A model generated the notes under the pieces. That model had not been told where the DNA came from and made no database searches. It worked only from the letters and a program-made list of their open reading frames with translations. Positions 1 through 8,450 of a stretch of DNA of 64,000 nucleotides are shown one piece after another. The DNA is from Oscillochloris sp. (GTDB taxonomy: Bacteria; Chloroflexota; Chloroflexia; Chloroflexales; Chloroflexaceae). Made by a program: the position numbers and the translations under genes. The stretch lies in NCBI GenBank assembly GCA_012032775.1, contig JAAUQO010000005.1, positions 1 to 64,000 on the forward strand. Reading direction: 5' to 3'. Within the stretch, counting starts at the first letter, position 1. Each line of letters begins with the position of its first letter.

Positions 1-27
1 CTAGCTGTGTAAAAGCCTTGATCGAAC

Positions 28-519
28 TGAGTCGGCGGCGCGTGACGATACCCCCGATTCTGTTCTTTGCCGCCATCTCTCTCTCCGCACATGGCGGAGG
101 CCCTTTGTGGCGCGCCGGGTATTACCCGGTCTACCCGCAGGGCTGCGATGCGAGCAAGCGGGGTGGTACGAGCGCCTGAGCCGTAGCCCATGCTCCCACC
201 GATGAGCCTGCCCCACGCACCTTGCTCCCCATCAGCCGGCGCAGTCGCCTGGCCGCCGACATTGCTGCCGGCGCCGGTGCGCTCTCACCGCACCCTTTCA
301 CCCCTTACCGGGTCGCCCCGGCGGGTCTGCTCTCTGTTGCCGTCTTGCGTCACGGCGGGATTACTACCGCCGTGCCCTCGCTTACTGTTTCGCGAGGCGG
401 CTTTCTGAGTCAATGCAAGCTGCAAAACCCGTTGGGCAAAGCCATGTCGCATTTTGCACGTTGCATTGACTCAGGCGAGGAGTCGGGAAGTTCCTCTAGA
501 TCACTCCAGCGGCGACTCA
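28..519 (-). ncRNA. rnpB: RNase P RNA
   Basis: This is the catalytic RNA of RNase P, which removes 5' leaders from tRNA precursors. Read on the minus strand it begins near GAGGAACTTCCCGACTCC, a variant of the usual GAGGAAAGTCC start, and contains the conserved block GGGTGAAAGGGTGCGGTGAG and the 3' block AACAGAATCGGGGG. The outermost bases TGAGTCG (513-519) and CGACTCA (28-34) pair as P1. At about 490 nt it is long for the family; much of the excess is a long helix at 405-474. The ends are set from P1 pairing, so the exact transcript ends are uncertain. Open reading frames across it are ignored. Confidence 0.93.
405..474 (-). other. Extended P3-like helix inside RNase P RNA
   Basis: CTGAGTCAATGCAA at 405-418 is the reverse complement of TTGCATTGACTCAG at 461-474, a 14 bp perfect stem with about 42 nt between the arms. 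It lies directly after the 5' conserved segment, where P3 is expected. Placement as P3 is inferred from order, not from a computed fold. Confidence 0.6.
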
Positions 520-582
520 CCACATATGCTTCGCGGTCATTATAGCACGTTCGCCCAACGATTCAAGGACGCCGTTAATGGT

Positions 583-1740
583 TCAGGAGTATTCCCGACG
601 GACCAGATCGCCCAGCCGGCGGGCGCCGAGTTCGAGTTCGTCGGGCGGCAGCAGGCTAAACGAAAGGCGCAGGTAATTGTGTCCGCCGCCGGCGGGAAAG
701 AATCGCGCGCCGGGTAAATAGGCAACACCTGCTGCTTCGGCGGCAGGCAGGAGTTTCGCCGTATCGAGTTGTTCGGGCAAACGGATCCAGATGAAGAATC
801 CGCCCAGCGCCGGCTGCCACTGACAAGTCGGCGGCAGATAGCGGGCCAGCGCCGCCAGCAAGACGTTGCGGCGCTCGCCGTAGGCGGCCCGCAGGCGTTG
901 CACATGTGCTGCGTACAGATCCAATTCAAAAAAGGCCGCCGCCACATGGGCCGTAAAGTGATTGACCCCGCCGCCGCTATCGAGCAAACCGCCGGCCACA
1001 CAGCGTTGTACGATCTGCGGATCGGCCTGTACCCAGCCCAGCCGTAACCCCGGCGCCAACGATTTGGCGAACGAGCCGAGCCTGATGATCGGCCCGCCGG
1101 GCGCAAAATTATAGACCGGCGGCGGCGGCGGCGCATCATACCAGAGCTCGGCATAGGCGTCATCTTCGATCATCAGCAAGCCCTCGCGGCGGGCCAATGC
1201 TGCCAGGGCGTAGCGCCGATCCGGGGTGAGCGTGGCGCCACTGGGATTGTTGAAGGTTGGAACATGGTATACCAGCGCCACACGTTCGCCGCGCCGCCGC
1301 AGCATTGTCAACAGGGCGTCGATGGCCTCCACATGCAATCCCTGCGCATCACTCGGCACGCCGACCAACTGCAAGCCATGGTCGCGAAAGATCTTCTGCG
1401 CCAGGTGGTAACTCGGCTCGCCAACCAGTACCACGTCGCCGGGGCGGGTAAGTTGCACGCAAAGCATCTCCAGGGCTTGTGAGATTCCGCCGCTGATCAA
1501 AAAGTGATCCTCCGGCGGCACATCACCCTCGGTTTGCGCCAACCGCTGACGGATGGCCTCGATCAAGCGGCCCGGCCCTTGTTCGGCGCCATAGGCCAGT
1601 GCCTCGGCGCCCGCCGTTTCTAAAGCGTAGGTTGCGGCGCGCGCCAGATCGGCCGTTGGTAAGAGGGCGGCATCGGGATGTCCCCAGCCGAATTCGACAA
1701 TACCCGGCCGCAAGCTGAGCTGAATATCGGGAAGTGCCAT
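583..1740 (-). CDS. PLP-dependent aminotransferase, class I/II (LysN/MocR-type)
   Basis: A 385 aa fold-type I aminotransferase that would transfer an amino group from an amino acid to a 2-oxo acid in the cytoplasm. The cofactor motifs are intact: SGGISQALEM near residue 83, FNNPSG near 163, the Asp of IEDDAYAELW near 193, and the Schiff-base Lys at about 226 in SFAKSLAPGLRLGW. The sequence resembles the 2-aminoadipate/aromatic aminotransferase and MocR catalytic-domain group, but there is no N-terminal GntR DNA-binding domain. The substrate cannot be set from sequence. It is transcribed divergently from the S41 protease gene at 1862. Confidence 0.85.
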   Translation of the reverse strand: MALPDIQLSLRPGIVEFGWGHPDAALLPTADLARAATYALETAGAEALAYGAEQGPGRLIEAIRQRLAQTEGDVPPEDHFLISGGISQALEMLCVQLTRPGDVVLVGEPSYHLAQKIFRDHGLQLVGVPSDAQGLHVEAIDALLTMLRRRGERVALVYHVPTFNNPSGATLTPDRRYALAALARREGLLMIEDDAYAELWYDAPPPPPVYNFAPGGPIIRLGSFAKSLAPGLRLGWVQADPQIVQRCVAGGLLDSGGGVNHFTAHVAAAFFELDLYAAHVQRLRAAYGERRNVLLAALARYLPPTCQWQPALGGFFIWIRLPEQLDTAKLLPAAEAAGVAYLPGARFFPAGGGHNYLRLSFSLLPPDELELGARRLGDLVRREYS

Positions 1741-1789
1741 CGATCGATCCTTGCTCTTAGCGAGTTCTTAGCCAGTTGTTCGGTCGTGA

Positions 1790-1798
1790 TGGTATCAT
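1790..1798 (+). promoter_or_regulatory. Putative extended -10 (TGG-TATCAT) for the S41 gene
   Basis: TGG followed by TATCAT lies 64 bp before the S41 start. No convincing -35 is visible. It matches the TGG-TATAAT pattern at other promoters in the window. Confidence 0.35.
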
Positions 1799-1861
1799 AA
1801 CAGGGAACGGTACAAGCCCTCATGGTAGCGGCGGCGCTTTGCTCCCGCCTCCCCAATTCTT

Positions 1862-3313
1862 ATGCATAACTATCGCCGGCCGGTTTACGTAACGCTTCTC
1901 CTGCTTTTGATCAGCGGATGCACAATTGCGCCGCAACTTGGTTTTGCGCCGACACCTACTGTCCCGCCTTTACCAACGGCTTTGCCGACGGCGGAGATCG
2001 CGCTCAGCCCCACTGCAACGGCGGCTCCCAGCGAAACAGCCAGCCCAACGCCGCTGCCGAGTGCGACGCCGACTCCCAGTATCACACCCGAGCCAAGCCC
2101 AACCTTCGCGCCCTTGCCGCCCACGCCGACGTTGCCGGCTTTGAGTGCCGATGAGCGCAGCCGGATTTTCGAAGAGGTCTGGACATTGGTGCGCGACCGC
2201 TATCTGTATGAGGATTACGGTGGCAATGATTGGGATGCGGTGCGGGCCGATTTGGCACCCCAAGTTGCAGCGGTGGTTTCGGCCGACGAGTTTTATGCGC
2301 TGATGCGCGGGATGATCGAGCGATTGAACGACGAGCATTCGCGCTTCGAGACGCCCCAGGATGTTGCGGCGCAGCAAGCTGAGTTCCGGGGTGAATTGAA
2401 GTATGGCGGAATCGGTGCGATCATTCGCACGACTGAAGAGGGCGGCCTTGTGATCAATGTCGCGCCCGGTAGCCCGGCCGAGCAGTCCGGTATTCAGCCG
2501 CGCGAGTTGATTGTGGCCATAAACGGCATCTCCTTTGTCGATAGCGAAGCATTCGGGTCTGAGGGGCCAATCGGCATGGTGCGCGGTGAGCCGGGAACGG
2601 CGGTGCGTTTGACGGTGCGCAGTTCCAACGGAAACGAGCGCGAACTTGATGTGATTCGGGCGCCGATCGATCAGGATGTCTTTAATCAGGTTGTTGGGCG
2701 GCGACTCGCCGGCACCAATGTAGGATACGTCGAGATCCCGAGTTTCTATGTCGATGCGATCGATACCAAAGTCCGCGCGGCGGTCGAAGCGCTGCTGGAC
2801 AGCGGTGATCTCGATGGCTTAATCCTCGATGTGCGCGCTAATTCGGGCGGTTACGTGCATCTGATGCGCAATTCGATCGGGTTGTTTGTGGATGGCGGTG
2901 TGATTGGGACAACCAGCGGCCGTTCCGACAGCGAGTCGCAGATCATCCCAAACGGTCAGGTGATTACGGGAACCGGGGATCTGCCGATCGCCGTACTGAT
3001 CAGCGAAGAGACGGCCAGCGCCGCTGAGATGTTCGCCGCCGGGATGCAAGTGCTTGGCCGGGCCCAGGTGATTGGCACGGCGAGCGCCGGCAATACCGAG
3101 AATCTCTACAGCTATACATTCGACGACGGCTCGCGCCTGTTGCTGGCCGAAGTTGCCTACCGTCTGCCTGATGGTTCGTTGATCGAAGGAACCGGCGTCT
3201 TGCCGGATCGCGAGGTTGCGGCCGAGTGGTGGCGCTATGATCCGGAACTCGATCCACAGGTGCTTGCGGCGATCGAACAGTTCGGCTTTGCACCGATTGT
3301 TCAGCGGCCGTAA
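1862..3313 (+). CDS. S41 family C-terminal processing protease, lipoprotein
   Basis: A 483 aa extracytoplasmic serine peptidase. It has a type II signal with lipobox LISGC (Cys20), a Pro/Thr/Ser-rich linker to about residue 93, an N-terminal S41 helical part, a PDZ domain at about 180-265 and the S41 catalytic domain at about 280-465. The nucleophile is Ser386 in ETASAAEMF. In CtpA-type enzymes the Ser works with a Lys in a GK(S/T)FGKG-like segment; the matching stretch here is GTASAGNTENL, with Asn where Lys is expected. Either this subfamily uses another base or the alignment is shifted. The start has no strong Shine-Dalgarno sequence. It is likely anchored to the outer face of the membrane. 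Confidence 0.88.
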   Translation: MHNYRRPVYVTLLLLLISGCTIAPQLGFAPTPTVPPLPTALPTAEIALSPTATAAPSETASPTPLPSATPTPSITPEPSPTFAPLPPTPTLPALSADERSRIFEEVWTLVRDRYLYEDYGGNDWDAVRADLAPQVAAVVSADEFYALMRGMIERLNDEHSRFETPQDVAAQQAEFRGELKYGGIGAIIRTTEEGGLVINVAPGSPAEQSGIQPRELIVAINGISFVDSEAFGSEGPIGMVRGEPGTAVRLTVRSSNGNERELDVIRAPIDQDVFNQVVGRRLAGTNVGYVEIPSFYVDAIDTKVRAAVEALLDSGDLDGLILDVRANSGGYVHLMRNSIGLFVDGGVIGTTSGRSDSESQIIPNGQVITGTGDLPIAVLISEETASAAEMFAAGMQVLGRAQVIGTASAGNTENLYSYTFDDGSRLLLAEVAYRLPDGSLIEGTGVLPDREVAAEWWRYDPELDPQVLAAIEQFGFAPIVQRP

Positions 3314-3343
3314 ATACCGCGCGTGGCGAGATCAACCCTAAAC

Positions 3344-4147
3344 CTAGACATCGGATTTCATCAGTAGTACCGGGATCGGGCTTAAATCAAGCAGATCCCC
3401 GGCGATGTCTTCGAGAAGCAACTGATCGAGCGGCGTTTCGGCGCGATGAGCGCCGATCACCAGCAGATCGTAGCCGTGGGCTGTGTCGGCGATCTCATCC
3501 AGCACCAGGCCAACCCGAATGTCGATCTGCGTCTTCAGGCCCGCCGTTGTCAGCACATGCGCCACCTGACTCAGCACCAGCGCCTCGGCTGAATGGCCGG
3601 CCAGAAATGCTTCGCTTGAGGGCGGTTGGCGTTGGAATCCTTCAAACAGCAGCGACTGTTGCGAGATAACATGCAGAATCGTGACTTCCGCTTCAAGCGG
3701 CGCCAGGAGGCGCGCGATCATCCAGGCGTTTGCGCGCGTGGCCGGATCGCCGCCGCTTGCCAGAAGAACCCGGCGGATCGGCCCGGTGCGGCCCTGGATT
3801 CGCAGCGCTGCCGGATGTAGTTTCTGGGCCAGCCACTTGCTGCGCTGTCCGCGAATGAGCCGTTGAAGTGCCGGTTGGAGCCGGCCGAAGATCACCAGAT
3901 CATACTCATGCTGGTCGGTAGCGCGTTGAAGCGCCTCGACGGCGTTTCCGTCGTAGGTAAGCAGGAGCCGTGGCTGGTCGTCCGGCAACTCCAGCCGTTG
4001 CACCGCATCGTGCAACAGTTCTACATGTTGGGCGCCGCCACCGCTCACCAGGGTTACCGATTGAGCGGCAGTGCGAAACAATGGTGCGGCGTAGGCGAGC
4101 ACCTGTTCGCGGCTGGGTGCAGGGCCGGCGTAGAGCAGAATGCGCAT
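3344..4147 (-). CDS. Tandem universal stress protein (UspA-like)
   Basis: A 267 aa cytoplasmic protein with two Usp folds. The second domain, from about residue 130 (RRVLLASGGDP) to YDLLVIGAHR and PIPVLLM at the C-terminus, is clear; the first is more diverged. The ATP-binding loop of ATP-type Usp proteins (G-x2-G-x9-GS) is poorly kept, so nucleotide binding is doubtful. I start it at MRILLYAGP, 7 nt after the stop of the upstream phosphate-symporter-like gene, so the two probably form one transcript. The physiological role is unknown. Confidence 0.75.
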   Translation of the reverse strand: MRILLYAGPAPSREQVLAYAAPLFRTAAQSVTLVSGGGAQHVELLHDAVQRLELPDDQPRLLLTYDGNAVEALQRATDQHEYDLVIFGRLQPALQRLIRGQRSKWLAQKLHPAALRIQGRTGPIRRVLLASGGDPATRANAWMIARLLAPLEAEVTILHVISQQSLLFEGFQRQPPSSEAFLAGHSAEALVLSQVAHVLTTAGLKTQIDIRVGLVLDEIADTAHGYDLLVIGAHRAETPLDQLLLEDIAGDLLDLSPIPVLLMKSDV

Positions 4148-4154
4148 GCCGAAA

Positions 4155-5306
4155 TTATATCCTAACAAACAAAAGCAGGAGTGGTATCAACAGCATCACG
4201 CCGAGAAATAGCGCCAGCGTGCGATTATTGCGCACAATCAGTTCTTGTACGTGCAGTAAACTGCGGGAAAACGGCCGGTATGCCAGCAGCAGAACCCCGA
4301 GCGAGATCAGAGTAACGCTGAACACCTCGATAAAGACAATCGTGAATGCCGCCGGTCCGCCGACAATTAATGCCGCTATCAGGGTATCGATAAAGGTCGT
4401 GATATTGGCGCCCATAATGTAGGGCAAGGTATTTTCGCGCCGGATCATCCCCTTCGCCGAGAGCGGCACCAGAATCGCGAGCGACACCGAAACAGACAGT
4501 GTCACCGAGGTGACGACGGCGCCGAGCAAGAACATGGCCATCGGTTTATAAACCAGGCGCCCAATCCGGCGAAACGCACTCCGCTCCGGGTCCATCTCCG
4601 GCAAGGCCCGATCGAGCAGTGCGAAAGCCGCCAACAACACGCCTGCGCCAATCGGGAGCAGGCTCCATTCGGGGAGATATTGCTGCGCCAGTAGTACTGC
4701 CGGCGCGATGATGACATCGATAAAGGAAGCGAGCGGGCTATCGGCGTTGACGTGCATGGTGCCGATCAGATTGCTGCTCAGCAACCAGTATCCAAGCACC
4801 AGTGCCGGCAGGTAGATCGCCGCTGTAACAAGCAGTGCCAGCACCCCGATCGAGATACTGGCGGCACGCCGATGGCCGCGTAGGTAGTACAAAAACCCGA
4901 CGAACAACACAATAAACGATGCCCCAAGCCGTGAGCCGGTGATCATGGTAAAGGTTTGTAGGCTGTCAATCGCTCCTGAGGCGAAAAACGAGACCCCCAC
5001 CGCAGCTACCGGTGAGCCACTCAGAAAGAGGTATGCCAGCAACCAGCCGAAACCGAGTGCGCTCGCCGGGGTAGTCACGTCGAGCAAGGCGATCAACTGC
5101 CGGCCATAGCCGGCTGCACCGGTTTTCAGTAACTCCAACGCCAGCACAAACAGAAACAGCCCACCTGCGGCGAAGATAAGCCGCCTGGCTGTAGCAAATG
5201 AGAAAAGTTGTGCCGAGAGAGGTGGTCCGACTTCGTTCGGCAAGGGCACCGCAAGCGTAGCCTCGGCGCCGGCCTCGTTGCCGGTCGATCGTTCACGCTC
5301 GTACAT
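4155..5306 (-). CDS. Na+/Pi-cotransporter (PF02690-like) membrane protein
   Basis: A 383 aa integral membrane protein with about nine to ten hydrophobic segments. The repeated NptA/YjbB signature is seen as GANITTFIDTLIAAL near residue 300, and the stretch LGASFIVLFVG in the first half is its weaker partner. Family members export or import phosphate coupled to Na+. It lacks the C-terminal PhoU-like domain that many bacterial relatives carry. A GGAG Shine-Dalgarno precedes the ATG. It is followed after 7 nt by the Usp gene, which suggests a stress- or phosphate-linked operon. Confidence 0.78.
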   Translation of the reverse strand: MYERERSTGNEAGAEATLAVPLPNEVGPPLSAQLFSFATARRLIFAAGGLFLFVLALELLKTGAAGYGRQLIALLDVTTPASALGFGWLLAYLFLSGSPVAAVGVSFFASGAIDSLQTFTMITGSRLGASFIVLFVGFLYYLRGHRRAASISIGVLALLVTAAIYLPALVLGYWLLSSNLIGTMHVNADSPLASFIDVIIAPAVLLAQQYLPEWSLLPIGAGVLLAAFALLDRALPEMDPERSAFRRIGRLVYKPMAMFLLGAVVTSVTLSVSVSLAILVPLSAKGMIRRENTLPYIMGANITTFIDTLIAALIVGGPAAFTIVFIEVFSVTLISLGVLLLAYRPFSRSLLHVQELIVRNNRTLALFLGVMLLIPLLLLFVRI

Positions 5307-5473
5307 GCCGTTCTCCTAGCTGATAACGTACGCCGCTCGACGGATTACCGGATTGTATCTGGTTAGTATACTGAACAGAATCTTCCGTGGCTAGTAGGCA
5401 AGGTGTGTGTTTGTTCATATTTGCCGGTATGAGCCGGGATTTTGTTGTTGCGCACCATCTTGGGAGGAATAGC

Positions 5474-5961
5474 ATGAGTGCTCAGAAAAGCACGATTGGA
5501 CGACTGGTACAGGTGAATGTCAACCCGCAAGGCGGTGTGCCGAAATATGCCGTGCCGTCCGCCGAGATCACCACCGAGGGTGTGATTGGCGACAAGCAGC
5601 GTGATCGGCGCTTCCATGGCGGGCCGACACGGGCGGTTTCGTTGTATGGGCAGGAGTTGATCGATGCTTTGCGGGCCGAAGGACATCCGATCGCCGCCGG
5701 CAGTACCGGCGAGAATCTCACGGTCTCGGGGCTCGATTGGTCAGTGATTGCGGTTGGTGATCACTTGCGGGTCGGTGATTGGGTGGAACTGGAGATCATG
5801 GCCTATGCTGCGCCATGTAGCAATATCAGCGCATCATCGCCGAGGGCGAGTTTACGCGGATGAGCCAGAAGCTGCATCCCGGCTGGAGCCGGCTCTACGC
5901 CCGTGTACTTTCGGAGGGCGAGGTACATCCCGGCGATATGGTGATATGGGAGCGGGCATGA
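5474..5961 (+). CDS. MOSC domain protein (frameshifted)
   Basis: MOSC domains are sulfur-carrier modules related to the molybdenum cofactor sulfurase C-terminus and to YiiM, and act on thiol or N-hydroxylated substrates. The frame from MSAQKSTIGRL reads through GDKQRDRRFHGGPTRAVSLY and GSTGENLTVSGLDW to YAAPCSNI with the conserved Cys. It then runs out of frame, while the next frame continues with RIIAEGEFTRMSQKLHPGW to a stop at 5959. One missing base near 5826-5830 joins them into a normal 162 aa protein. An upstream GGGAGG (about 5461) precedes the ATG. Consensus error or a recent null mutation cannot be told apart here. Confidence 0.8.
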
Positions 5962-6002
5962 TCTGGAGCGGGGAGCCGCTAAAGACGCAAGATCTTGTGT
6001 TT

Positions 6003-7823
6003 CTAGCGGCGCGCCCACTCGCTCACATTCCAGGTGATCGGAGCGGTTGGGTCGGATTCAACGCCGGCCAGCGTCGGATTCACGATCGTCACATCGACGC
6101 GCTGGAAAAGGGGTAGCACCGGCAATTCCTGGGTAAAGAGCCGCTGTTGCAGCACATAGGCCTGCTCGCGTTCGGCCCGTTCAAGTGCGGTGGTAGCGGT
6201 ACGAATCGCTTTGTCGGCCTCGAAGAAACACCACCCTGGGAAGTTATTCCCGGTCCAGCCATTCGATTCGCTGGGCACACCGGTGCAACTCCAGCGTTCC
6301 CATCCGCGTGGATCGGTCTCGGCGATCCAGGCGAACAGCGCCAACTGGAAACTCCGCCGGAAGAGTGGACCATTCAGGCTATACAACTCTTCGGTTGGAA
6401 GTTCTTCGATATTGAGCGCGATCCCTACTTCGGCCAGATTAGCCTGAATCTGTGCAGCGGCGCTCTGTCGCAGCGGCGAGCCGGCAGTTGTGGTCAACGT
6501 CAGAGTGATCGGCTGGCCGGCGGCTTCACGAATGCCATCACCGTCGCTGTCGAGTAGCCCGGCTTCATCAAGCAGCCGGCGCGACTCGGCGGGGTTGTAG
6601 GGGTAGATCGTGAGTTGTTCGATCGGCGCTGCGGCCCACTGGTCGGGCACAATCCAGCTATTCAGCACCGACGAAAGTCCGCCTTGTAGTTGATCGACCA
6701 TTGCCTGGCGATCGATGGCGTGGGCGATCGCCCGGCGCACACGAATATCCTGAAAAAGCGGCACATCCAGGTTAAAATCGAGATGCTCCCAGATCGGCCC
6801 CGGCACCGCTTTCAGATCATACGCGCCCGTTTCGGCTTCCTGTTGCAGCACCGCCAGATCCTCCGGCAGCAATGCATCGGTGACTGCGAGATCCAGACTT
6901 CCTCCGCTGACGGAGCTGCGCAATAACTCAAGATCGTCGCGGAACAGGAATATAATTGCATCAGGCCCACCGGAATTGGGATAGTGCGGATTGCGGATGA
7001 GTCGCAAACTGCCCTGATCGCGGCGCTCGATCATATACGGGCCATAGCCGATCGGCAAGAGCGCAAATTCGGTTGTGCGCAGCGTTTCCAGGTCGAGATC
7101 GGCCATCAGATGGCGCGGCAACGGCGTCCAGTAGGTTGTCAGATACGCCGGATCGGTGTAATCCGGCCTGAGTATGGCGCGCGTCGTATAGTCGTCGATC
7201 TGTTCGTACGATTCGATCAGCGCCAGGCGCGTGTCGGCTTCCTGGCCAAGACTGATCTGTTGGGCGATTTCGTAGGCAAAGATCGAATCTGCCGCAGTGA
7301 CGGGTGTGCCGTCGGCCCAGCGCAACTCCGGATTCCAGCGATAGGTGACACTCAGTTGCTGAACCTGGGTGATTGTCTCGGTCGGCTCGGCGCTAATCTG
7401 GCCGGTCTGATCGAGAAAGACATCGACCATGTCGATCGTCACATCGCCGTTTTCCAGCGATGGAACGCGCTGGAGCACGCCGGTGGTGGTATAACGATAA
7501 CTGTGGGCCAGCAGCGGCGCCGGGAAGATCAACTGGCTCATCGGCGCCGTCGCGCGCTCATCGGCGCTATCGCTGAAATACGGCAACAGATCGCCTGGTG
7601 CGTTCAGCAAACCGATCCGCACCAACGAATCCGCGATCGGCGAACTGGTTGGCTCCGCAACAACTGTCGGATCGGGCGTCATCGTTGCCGGCGGCATTGT
7701 CGGCGACGAGGACAGGCCGGTTGGGGGAACAGTCGGTGGTGTACGTGCAACACCGCCCTCGATCTGACATGCGGCCAGGCTCAGGGCGATGACGATGAAC
7801 AATGCAAGACGTAGGACAGTCAT
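6003..7823 (-). CDS. Peptide/oligopeptide ABC substrate-binding lipoprotein (SBP family 5)
   Basis: A 606 aa lipoprotein with signal and lipobox LSLAAC, a Thr/Pro linker, and a full SBP_bac_5 fold: RWADGTPVTAADSIFAYE near residue 165, GPYMIERRDQG near 265, VRRAIAHAIDRQAMVDQL near 370 and YPYNPAESRRLLDEAG near 405. Family members capture peptides, nickel or sugars outside the membrane and hand them to DppBC-type permeases. No permease or ATPase gene is next to it, so it is an orphan receptor. A second family member lies at 41661-43325. Confidence 0.88.
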   Translation of the reverse strand: MTVLRLALFIVIALSLAACQIEGGVARTPPTVPPTGLSSSPTMPPATMTPDPTVVAEPTSSPIADSLVRIGLLNAPGDLLPYFSDSADERATAPMSQLIFPAPLLAHSYRYTTTGVLQRVPSLENGDVTIDMVDVFLDQTGQISAEPTETITQVQQLSVTYRWNPELRWADGTPVTAADSIFAYEIAQQISLGQEADTRLALIESYEQIDDYTTRAILRPDYTDPAYLTTYWTPLPRHLMADLDLETLRTTEFALLPIGYGPYMIERRDQGSLRLIRNPHYPNSGGPDAIIFLFRDDLELLRSSVSGGSLDLAVTDALLPEDLAVLQQEAETGAYDLKAVPGPIWEHLDFNLDVPLFQDIRVRRAIAHAIDRQAMVDQLQGGLSSVLNSWIVPDQWAAAPIEQLTIYPYNPAESRRLLDEAGLLDSDGDGIREAAGQPITLTLTTTAGSPLRQSAAAQIQANLAEVGIALNIEELPTEELYSLNGPLFRRSFQLALFAWIAETDPRGWERWSCTGVPSESNGWTGNNFPGWCFFEADKAIRTATTALERAEREQAYVLQQRLFTQELPVLPLFQRVDVTIVNPTLAGVESDPTAPITWNVSEWARR

Positions 7824-7873
7824 AGGATGGCCGATTGTAGGCGATCAGGGTGAATTTGTCGAATAAGCCGCTA

Positions 7874-8443
7874 TTAGGGCAGAGGATCGTCCCGGCGGTT
7901 TATGCCTTGTACCCACTCGATCGCCTGCGTTTCAATCGTGTCTCGGGCCTGGGTACTATCGATTATCAGGTGCGGAACATCGATCGGGTAGTTATACGAG
8001 GCGCTGCGGCGGTGCATATGTTGTTGCAGATCGCTCCAACTGGCGATCTCGTGGGTCGGTTCGCCGAGTGCGGCGCGTTGTTCGATCCGTTGCCGCCACA
8101 GGATTGGATCGGAGCAGATACACTCGATCACCACGAGTTGTGCGCCCACTTCACTTGCCACCCGCCGGGCGGCGGCGTAACCCTGGGCTTCGGAGAGCGG
8201 GCTATCGCAGACGACACTGACGCCATGGAGTAGTTGGCGCCGCGCGATACGAAACATGGCCACATAGGCTAATCCGCCCGGATCGGGATAGCCGACCAGC
8301 AGATCTTTGATGTCGTCCTTGTCAACGACGGCGATCTTCAGCCGTATGCCCAGCGCACGCGAAACCGCGCTTTTGCCACAACCAGGGTGACCTTTTAATG
8401 CGATCAACAGTGGCGCAGAATGTTTCGCAGGCGCTAGGGCCAT
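7874..8443 (-). CDS. P-loop AAA_33-type kinase
   Basis: A 189 aa cytoplasmic protein with Walker A GHPGCGKSA near residue 18, a conserved DKDDIKD segment near 42, and the LID-like ILWRQRIEQRAAL near 115. This is the architecture of the zeta-toxin/chloramphenicol-phosphotransferase-like kinases that phosphorylate small molecules or nucleosides. The true substrate is unknown. I start at MALAPAKH, 7 nt after the upstream P1 peptidase gene, because an earlier start would overlap that gene by 100 nt. The two are probably co-transcribed. Confidence 0.7.
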   Translation of the reverse strand: MALAPAKHSAPLLIALKGHPGCGKSAVSRALGIRLKIAVVDKDDIKDLLVGYPDPGGLAYVAMFRIARRQLLHGVSVVCDSPLSEAQGYAAARRVASEVGAQLVVIECICSDPILWRQRIEQRAALGEPTHEIASWSDLQQHMHRRSASYNYPIDVPHLIIDSTQARDTIETQAIEWVQGINRRDDPLP

Positions 8444-8450
8444 AACGACA

